The notes beneath the pieces are model-generated. The model saw only the letters and a program-made list of their open reading frames with translations. It did not search any database and had not been told where the DNA came from. Both the position numbers and the translations under genes were made by a program. Shown here piece after piece: positions 5,877-10,797 of a stretch of DNA of 10,797 nucleotides (position 1 is the stretch's first letter; each line of letters opens with the position of its first letter). The stretch spans positions 1-10,797 of the forward strand of contig JAHELX010000156.1 in NCBI GenBank assembly GCA_024643945.1. Reading direction: 5' to 3'. Origin of the DNA: Anaerolineales bacterium (GTDB lineage Bacteria; Chloroflexota; Anaerolineae; 4572-78; NAK82).

Positions 5877-7263
5877 ATTGCGCCACTAGCACGGCATCGG
5901 CGGGCATGCCGGGCTTCAGTTTTTGATCGGGATTGGGGATTCTGGCCTTGACGGCAAAGACGGTAGTTACCCGCTCCTCTTTGGTCTGGATGTTCTTGGG
6001 TGTGTACTCGGCTTTGTCGGAAATCCGGATGACCTGACCGAGGAAGGTCTCATCGGGGAAGGAGTCGACGCTCACCTCTACCGGCTGCTCGAAGAACACT
6101 TTGCCCATCTCAGGCTCGGGGACGTAGACCGTCAGATCTACAGTGTCTAGATTCCCCAGCGTGAGTAGGGTTGTGCCCTGCAAGGCATTTTCTCCTTCGT
6201 GGATGACTCGTTCCAGTACCATACCTGAAATGGGCGCGTGCAGGGTGTAGTTTCGACGTTGAACTTTCAGTGCGTCCAGGGCGGCGTGGGCCTGTTCCAC
6301 GCCGGTGCGGGCTACTTCTATCTGTTCCTGAGTGGGACCGGCACGCAGGTTGTCCAGGTTGGCTTGTGCCACCCCCACGGCCGCCACGGCCTGCTGGTAG
6401 GCAGCCTCGGCCTGGACGGCCTGGACTTCGGCCTGTTGCGGGTTGTCACGCTGGGCCAGCAAATCGCTCAAGTTCTGCTGGGCTGCGTCGCGGGCGGCGA
6501 CGGCCTGGTTCAGATTGACCCAGGCGCTCCACAGGTCGGTCGTAGCCAGGTTCCAGCCAGCCCATGCCTGGCGCTTTTCGCCTTCGGCGAAATTGTAATG
6601 ACCGGAGAAGGAGCCATAGCCAGGAATGCTGAAGTGGTAATTGACCCCCTCTTCCACAATGTCAACCTGTCGCTCGCGCAGCTTATCTAGCAGTTCAGCC
6701 GCGTCTTTGAGAGGAACCAACTGCTCAATACGGCGTTCGGTGACGGCGATTTGGCTGCGGATGGCGGCGATTTTCAGGTCGAGCTCTTGCGGGTTGTCGC
6801 GCAGTAGTTGGGCGTCTTGCCAGGCCTGGTAGGCGGCATCCCGCTGAGTTTCGGCCATGGTCACCGCTGTCTCAGCCACCGAGATCTGTTCCAGGCGTAC
6901 CCCGGCCTGCACTCGGGCCAGTTGCGCTTCGGCCATGGCTACAGTAGCTTCGGCCTCGACGATTTGAGCGTCGAGGAGGTCGGCGTCAATTTCAACCAAC
7001 ACCTGACCTTCTGTCACCTGGTCGCCTTCGTCCACCATCAACTGGGCGACGTGTCCGCTCACTTCAGGGCCTATCGTTACCTCACGTACCTCAATAAAGC
7101 CCGAAGCGGCGATGCCAGCCTTTTCAGCCTCAGGTGTCGCCAGTTCCAATTCTACCAGCAGTTGATGCCACGTCTGGGGATTATGGCTGAAATACCAATA
7201 CCCGCCACCGCCCAGCGCGAGCAGCAGCAGAATAATGATAAGCGGTATGATTCGTTGGCTCAT
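5875..7263 (-). CDS. HlyD/YbhG-type membrane-fusion adaptor with hairpin-tip insert (first copy)
   Basis: A 462-residue export adaptor. A membrane anchor (~5-25) is followed by the first lipoyl half (~55-95, VDEGDQVTEGQVLVEID), a long alpha-helical hairpin (~96-335), the second lipoyl half (~337-370, APISGMVLE) and a C-terminal beta region with TPKNIQTKEERV and LKPGMPADA. The last two motifs are nearly identical in the downstream paralogue. NPQEL (157-161) and NPQQ (274-277) lie on opposite arms of the hairpin; their midpoint, about residue 216, falls in a Gly/aromatic-rich stretch (206-228, GVNYHFSIPGYGSFSGHYNF) absent from the paralogue. That places a non-helical insert at the tip, where adaptors usually meet an outer channel or partner. 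The ATG at 7263 has AGGAG 7 nt upstream. A heptad repeat array separates the gene from the upstream ATPase. It is expected to bridge ATPase/permease and outer parts. The family is secure; the insert's role is unknown. Confidence 0.88.
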   Translation of the reverse strand: MSQRIIPLIIILLLLALGGGGYWYFSHNPQTWHQLLVELELATPEAEKAGIAASGFIEVREVTIGPEVSGHVAQLMVDEGDQVTEGQVLVEIDADLLDAQIVEAEATVAMAEAQLARVQAGVRLEQISVAETAVTMAETQRDAAYQAWQDAQLLRDNPQELDLKIAAIRSQIAVTERRIEQLVPLKDAAELLDKLRERQVDIVEEGVNYHFSIPGYGSFSGHYNFAEGEKRQAWAGWNLATTDLWSAWVNLNQAVAARDAAQQNLSDLLAQRDNPQQAEVQAVQAEAAYQQAVAAVGVAQANLDNLRAGPTQEQIEVARTGVEQAHAALDALKVQRRNYTLHAPISGMVLERVIHEGENALQGTTLLTLGNLDTVDLTVYVPEPEMGKVFFEQPVEVSVDSFPDETFLGQVIRISDKAEYTPKNIQTKEERVTTVFAVKARIPNPDQKLKPGMPADAVLVAQ

Positions 7264-7294
7264 TCGTTGCTCCTATAGTAATGCGATGCATAAG

Positions 7295-7396
7295 TCGTAA
7301 AGCGTAAAACGTAAGACGTAAGACGTAAGGCGTAAAGCGTGAGGTGTGACAGTTGTATCTGACGTTTTACGTTTTACGTTTCACGTTTCACGTTTG
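7295..7396. repeat. Heptad repeat array with inverted arms inside the exporter operon
   Basis: Left side: eight tandem units from 7295 to 7350 (TCGTAAA, GCGTAAA, three ACGTAAG, GCGTAAA, GCGTGAG, GTGTGAC). Right side: five units of the inverted type (ACGTTTT, ACGTTTT, ACGTTTC, ACGTTTC, ACGTTTG) from 7362 to 7396. Segments 7314-7343 and 7366-7395 can pair over 30 positions with two clear mismatches if G-T wobbles are allowed. The unit is the same as in the array at 4452-4582. It occupies most of the 124-bp gap between the second ATPase and first adaptor genes and supplies the ATPase stop codon. It may act as a partial terminator or RNA stabiliser; that role is inferred. Confidence 0.8.
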
Positions 7397-8338
7397 TCTC
7401 TCCTGACGGCGGGCGCTGGCGATGAACACGTCTTCCAGCGAGGGGGCGATGCGGTCGATAGCGGTGACGCGCACATCGTTGTCGCGTAGAGCCTGCTCAA
7501 TGAGCGGCTGGTGCTCGCTGGGGTCTGTGGTGACAACGTGAATCAGCGCACCGTACAGAGTTACTTCCTCAAATAGTCCTAACTGGCGCAGGATTGGGAC
7601 GGCCACTTCGGGTTGGTCGCAGTCTACTTCGAGTACCTGCCCGTGCATTTCCTGAGTCTTGATCTCTTGCGGAGAGCCCATGGCCACTAGCCGGCCACCC
7701 TGGATGAAGGCCAGGCTCTGGCAGTGCTCAGCCTCGTCCATATAGTGGGTAGTGACCATGATGGTGGTCCCTCCTTCGGCCAGTTCGTACAGCAGGGACC
7801 AGAAGGCGCGACGCGAGATGGGGTCTACGCCGGCCGTCGGCTCGTCCAAAAAGAGCATCTCCGGCTCGTGAATGATGGCGGTGCCCAGGGCCAGTCGTTG
7901 CTTCCAGCCCCCAGCCAGGTTTTTGGTCAGCTCGCGTTCGCGGCCTTCCAGCCCAGCCATTTTGAGGATATATCGCTTACGCTGGCGCAGCCGCTCGCCG
8001 CGCACGCCGTAGGTGCCGCCGTAGAAATTCAGATTCTCTTCCACAGTCAGATCGTTGTACAGGCTGAATTTCTGGCTCATGTAGCCGACGCGCTTGCGAA
8101 TCTCCTCAGCCTGTCTCAAGATATCGAAGCCAAGGACGGTGGCCGTGCCCGAGGTAGGCTTGATCAGACCCAGCAACATGCGAATGGTGGTGGTTTTGCC
8201 GGCCCCGTTGGGTCCCAAAAAGCCGAAAATCTGACGGCGCGGGACGGTGAATGAGATGTGGTCCACGGCAGTAAAGTGGTCGAATTGTTTCGTTAGTTCG
8301 TGTGCCTCGACAGCGTAATTGTTGAGTCGTTGATTCAT
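7388..8338 (-). CDS. ABC transporter ATPase, YbhF C-half-like (altered signature motif)
   Basis: A 316-residue ATPase subunit of an ABC-2-type exporter that powers transport at the membrane. Visible: Walker A GPNGAGKTT (42-50), Q-loop Q89 in YMSQ, Walker B MLFLDEP with D165 and catalytic E166, D-loop GVD (170-172) and H-loop H198 in TTHYMDEA. The signature motif reads LAGGWKQR (141-148) rather than LSGGxxQR, so the Ser normally contacting ATP gamma-phosphate is Ala. After ~230 comes the usual C-terminal accessory region ending in SLEDVFI. The gene follows the partner ATPase by 23 bp; its ATG at 8338 has only a weak GAGAT-type ribosome site, so it may rely on translation of the partner. Its TGA stop lies within a heptad repeat. 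In E. coli YbhF the two ATPase halves are fused; here they are separate genes (family knowledge). The transported substrate is unknown. Confidence 0.92.
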   Translation of the reverse strand: MNQRLNNYAVEAHELTKQFDHFTAVDHISFTVPRRQIFGFLGPNGAGKTTTIRMLLGLIKPTSGTATVLGFDILRQAEEIRKRVGYMSQKFSLYNDLTVEENLNFYGGTYGVRGERLRQRKRYILKMAGLEGRERELTKNLAGGWKQRLALGTAIIHEPEMLFLDEPTAGVDPISRRAFWSLLYELAEGGTTIMVTTHYMDEAEHCQSLAFIQGGRLVAMGSPQEIKTQEMHGQVLEVDCDQPEVAVPILRQLGLFEEVTLYGALIHVVTTDPSEHQPLIEQALRDNDVRVTAIDRIAPSLEDVFIASARRQERQT

Positions 8339-8361
8339 TGTTTTATCGATATCTCATATTT

Positions 8362-9330
8362 CTATTCTTGTGTCTCTTGTTGTCGGCGGATTAACGAGAT
8401 GAACGCTTCCTCCATACGCGCCTGCGTCTGGCGTAACCCCTCGGCCTGGATAGCTTGGTTGACCAGGGCTGCTTTTATCTGCGGTATACGCTGCTCGGCA
8501 TCGTCCACGAAGATGTGGAGTAAGTCGCCGTAGGTTTGCACCTCTAGCACGCCGGGCAAGCTAGCCACTGTGGCCTCGGCCCGGCGCATTAAGCCTATGC
8601 CCCGCTCTTCCGCCATTGGGTGTACCTCGATCAGGTCCCCCTCGATTAGTCCCTTGACCCGGTTGGGAGTGTCGCATATGATGAGCCGTCCCTGGTACAT
8701 CAGCCCGACGCGGGAGCAGCGCTCGGCTTCATCCATATAAGGCGTGCTGACCAGAATGGTGACACCCTCAATGTGCAGGTCTGAGAGGATATCCCAAAAC
8801 TCGCGGCGGGAGACCGGGTCCACGCCGGTGGTGGGTTCGTCCAGGTATAGGATCTGGGGCCGATGGATGAGGGAGCAAGCCAGGGCCAGTTTCTTCTTCA
8901 TGCCGCCCGAAAGGTGAGCCGCGCGCCGGCGGGTGAACTCAGTCAGGCGGGCGAAGCGCAACAGTTGGGTGATGCGTTCTTTACGTTCCCGCCCGCGCAC
9001 GCCGAAAATGTCGGCGAAGAAGTCCAGATTCTCCTGCACGCTCAGGTCGCCGTACAGGTTGAACTGCTGGGCCATATAGCCAATATGTTGTTTGATAGCC
9101 TCGGCCTGCTTGACGGTGTCAAAACCTGCGACGCTGGCGTGTCCCTCGCTAGGGTCCATAATGGCGGCCAGCATACGGATGGTGGTAGTTTTGCCGGCAC
9201 CGTCAGGGCCTACCAGGCCGAAAATCTCGCCCCGTTTGATCTCCAGGTTCAGATGGTCTACGGCGACCAGGTTGCCGAATCTTCGGGTAAGGTCTTCAGT
9301 TTTGATGATAAGGCGCTTCTCGCTCGACAC
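8362..9330 (-). CDS. ABC transporter ATPase, YbhF N-half-like (H-loop His missing), GTG start
   Basis: A 322-residue ATPase subunit of an ABC-2-type exporter. Visible: Walker A GPDGAGKTT (41-49; the Asp variant is typical, from memory, of the YbhF N-terminal half), Q-loop Q88 in YMAQ, intact signature LSGGM (140-144), and Walker B ILYLDEP with D164 and E165. The H-loop reads STPYMDEA, with P197 where the switch histidine belongs. This suggests one weak hydrolysis site, completed by the partner ATPase encoded 23 bp downstream. The start is GTG at 9330, with AGGAG 5 nt upstream; no better in-frame ATG exists. The C-terminal region ends RMEEAFISLI, as in relatives. It is the first gene of the exporter part, 99 bp after the ACP gene on the same strand. 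Substrate unknown; the family assignment is strong. Confidence 0.92.
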   Translation of the reverse strand: MSSEKRLIIKTEDLTRRFGNLVAVDHLNLEIKRGEIFGLVGPDGAGKTTTIRMLAAIMDPSEGHASVAGFDTVKQAEAIKQHIGYMAQQFNLYGDLSVQENLDFFADIFGVRGRERKERITQLLRFARLTEFTRRRAAHLSGGMKKKLALACSLIHRPQILYLDEPTTGVDPVSRREFWDILSDLHIEGVTILVSTPYMDEAERCSRVGLMYQGRLIICDTPNRVKGLIEGDLIEVHPMAEERGIGLMRRAEATVASLPGVLEVQTYGDLLHIFVDDAEQRIPQIKAALVNQAIQAEGLRQTQARMEEAFISLIRRQQETQE

Positions 9331-9371
9331 GATGGCTCCTCTAATATGGTTGCTATACTATGACAAATGTA

Positions 9372-9407
9372 CCACAATAGTGGCATATTTCACAATCTAA
9401 GTTGTGA
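9372..9407. promoter_or_regulatory. Paired small inverted repeats in the AT-rich gap before the exporter genes
   Basis: The 99-bp gap 9331-9429 is clearly more AT-rich than the flanking genes. It holds CCAC-AATA-GTGG (9372-9383) and TCACAA-TCTAAG-TTGTGA (9390-9407), two dyads sharing a CACAAT element. They lie 42 to 77 bp upstream of the GTG start, where an operator would be expected. I found no convincing -35/-10 pair on the minus strand, so whether a separate promoter exists here is open. The symmetry is seen; function is inferred. Confidence 0.4.
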
Positions 9408-9429
9408 TAGCTGATTTTTATGGTTGCAT

Positions 9430-9672
9430 TCAGCCTTTGATGGCCTGGTAAGCGTCTTCGACGGTTTCAATCTGCCAGGCGTCTTCCAACGGGATGCTTA
9501 ACCCCAGTTCTTCCAGGCGCAGCATCATGTCCACCATCCGAATCGAGTCCACGCACAGGTCGGAGAAAAAGGACGCCTCAGGCACGACCCTTTCTTCATC
9601 CACGTGCAACTCCTCGGCTACGAGTCTCCTGAATTCTTCGAACGTGAGATCGCTACTCTCCGATTTTGTCAT
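9430..9672 (-). CDS. Acyl carrier protein
   Basis: An 80-residue acyl carrier protein. Its expected phosphopantetheine attachment site is S43 in the DSIR motif (LCVDSIRMVDMMLRLEE context), at the start of helix II. The length, acidic character and four-helix pattern fit the family; the usual DSL is DSI, a common conservative change. The protein would be a soluble cytoplasmic carrier needing a 4'-phosphopantetheinyl transferase, which is not in this window. The ATG at 9672 lies inside the end of the ligase gene (20-bp overlap), with GAGGG close upstream, so the two are probably translationally coupled. That arrangement suggests the ligase loads this carrier. It is a specialised ACP beside a ligase rather than the housekeeping fatty-acid ACP, because no fab genes are near; this last point is inference. 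Confidence 0.9.
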   Translation of the reverse strand: MTKSESSDLTFEEFRRLVAEELHVDEERVVPEASFFSDLCVDSIRMVDMMLRLEELGLSIPLEDAWQIETVEDAYQAIKG

Positions 9673-10797
9673 TTTCCCTCATCTCCATTGATGATTCGCT
9701 GCTGGCAGCGACGCCTTTCTCCTGGCTTGACTGATTCCTGGCCTGGGGGAGGTGTCTTTCCCCCAATGCCATGTCACGCAGTTTGAATTTCTGGGGTTTG
9801 CCGCTCGCCGAGCGTGGAAAGTCTGGGACGAAACGCACTCTGTCGGGAATCTTGTAGCTCTCCATCCCCATGCGGCAGTAGTCCAAGACTTCCCTGGTCG
9901 TCATCTGGGCTCCTTCTTCGAGGATGACGAAGGCCCACGTCCTTTCTCCTGCTATGGATGCCGGAATCCCCACCACGGCTGCCTCCCTGATCTTATCGTG
10001 GGCCACCAGGTAATTTTCGATCTCAGCCGGGTAGATGTTTTGGCCGCCCCGGATGATCATATCTTTTTTGCGCCCTACGATGCGCACGTAGCCCTGTTCG
10101 TCCATGGTAGCCAGGTCACCCGTATAGTACCACTCTTCTTCGTCGAAGACCTCTGCTACCTTCTCTGGGGCGCGCCAGTAGCCCATCATCGCGCTTTGGC
10201 TGCGACAGGCCAGTTCACCCACCTGGCCAGGTGGCAGTTCGCGCCGCTCCTCGTCTACGATTTTTATCTCCACACCTGGCATTGGCTGGCCCACCGTCTC
10301 TGCTTGCAGATCGTCCGAGTCTGCCAGGCTCGTAGCCGCGATCCCTCCGGCTAGCTCCGTGGTGCCGAAACCAATGTGAACCGCACACCCGAAATGCTTC
10401 TGAATCTGGCGGGCCAGATCGGCTGGACAGGGCGCGGAGCCGGTGCCACAGATGAGGAGGGAGGAAAGATCGTAGCGGTCCAGGTCCTTCATACTCAGCA
10501 AAATGGAAAAAGCCATAGGCACCGCGACCAGGATGGTAACCCGTTCTCTCTGGACCAGTTGCAGTGCTTGCTGCGGGTGAAATCGGGGCATGATGACCAG
10601 CTTATCGCCCATCAACAATGCCTGCAGCATCACCTCCAGTCCGGTGATGGTGTGGAATCCCGTGGTTGAAAGGAAGGTTTGGGGCCGGCCTGCAGCCCAC
10701 AGCAGGCGTTCCCGATACCTGGCCAGGACTTTGGCCATATGCTCCATCGTCTTCAACGAGGGCTTTTTGATCCACATTTCCCGAAGCTTGAGGCTGG
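9653..10797 (-). CDS. AMP-forming acyl-CoA/acyl-ACP ligase (N-terminus beyond window)
   Basis: The C-terminal ~380 residues of an adenylate-forming enzyme (ANL superfamily) that activates a carboxylic acid with ATP and passes it to CoA or a carrier thiol. The frame stays open to the window end, so the first Met seen (10777) is internal. Numbering from that Met: GFGTTE (136-141, A5), YYTGDLATMDEQGY (217-230, A7), GRKKDMIIRGGQNIYPAEIE (235-254, hinge and A8), and PRSASGK (321-327, A10) with K327 the expected adenylation lysine. The P-loop-like A3 motif would lie upstream, outside the window. The medium/long-chain acyl ligase layout (MPRFHPQQAL) fits a fatty or aryl acid, but the substrate cannot be told. 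About 40 polar residues follow the usual end (LRDMAL) and run into the ACP gene start. Overlap with ACP suggests acyl-ACP rather than acyl-CoA formation; this is inference. Confidence 0.9.
   Translation of the reverse strand, partial: SLKLREMWIKKPSLKTMEHMAKVLARYRERLLWAAGRPQTFLSTTGFHTITGLEVMLQALLMGDKLVIMPRFHPQQALQLVQRERVTILVAVPMAFSILLSMKDLDRYDLSSLLICGTGSAPCPADLARQIQKHFGCAVHIGFGTTELAGGIAATSLADSDDLQAETVGQPMPGVEIKIVDEERRELPPGQVGELACRSQSAMMGYWRAPEKVAEVFDEEEWYYTGDLATMDEQGYVRIVGRKKDMIIRGGQNIYPAEIENYLVAHDKIREAAVVGIPASIAGERTWAFVILEEGAQMTTREVLDYCRMGMESYKIPDRVRFVPDFPRSASGKPQKFKLRDMALGERHLPQARNQSSQEKGVAASSESSMEMRENDKIGE

Noticed and set aside
4452..7396. Heptad arrays as terminal repeats of a composite transposon enclosing the adaptors
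   Set aside because: The sequence between them is a normal operon segment with no transposase, and no target-site duplication is evident. The array units are too degenerate to be transposon ends.

Overview
The window carries ten protein-coding genes in two blocks that converge on a repeat-filled gap at about 4.46-4.58 kb. It is dense and GC-rich, with short intergenic gaps. Three things suggest a bacterium of the Chloroflexota type: degenerate 7-bp CGTRAAR-type repeat arrays between genes, SCP2 domains combined with proline-rich linkers, and YbhF/YbhG-like export genes. This taxonomic guess is inference; no rRNA or other marker gene is present. No tRNA, rRNA, insertion sequence or CRISPR array was recognised.

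Plus-strand block (2-3529): three closely spaced genes, probably one operon. (1) The C-terminal part of a conserved protein that looks deoxyhypusine-synthase-like but lacks that enzyme's lysine motif. (2) A complete PfkB-family sugar kinase closest in motif layout to the heptose-7-phosphate kinase (HldE/RfaE kinase) group. (3) A 579-residue mosaic protein with two SCP2-type lipid-binding domains, two proline-rich linkers and two C-terminal beta-rich modules. A 244-bp gap follows, with a 52-bp imperfect palindrome, a second perfect hairpin and a good sigma70-type promoter (TTGCAA, 17 bp, TATAAT). That promoter drives an orphan OmpR/PhoB-type response regulator (3774-4457).

Minus-strand block (10797 down to 4585): an AMP-forming acyl ligase (truncated by the window edge) overlaps an acyl carrier protein gene by 20 bp. 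After a 99-bp AT-rich gap come two ABC ATPases and two paralogous HlyD/YbhG-type membrane-fusion adaptors. The ATPases have complementary defects: one lacks the H-loop histidine, the other has an altered signature motif. This fits a heterodimer with one good and one degenerate ATP site. No ABC-2 membrane permease is encoded between the ligase and the end of the block, so the exporter is incomplete here. A reasonable reading, by inference, is that the ligase activates an acyl chain, the ACP carries it, and the ATPase/adaptor set exports the product with permeases encoded elsewhere.

The two heptad arrays are the most unusual DNA structures. One is a 131-bp palindrome filling the gap between the convergent blocks. 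The other lies inside the exporter operon, between the second ATPase and the first adaptor. In each case the upstream gene's stop codon lies inside a repeat unit.
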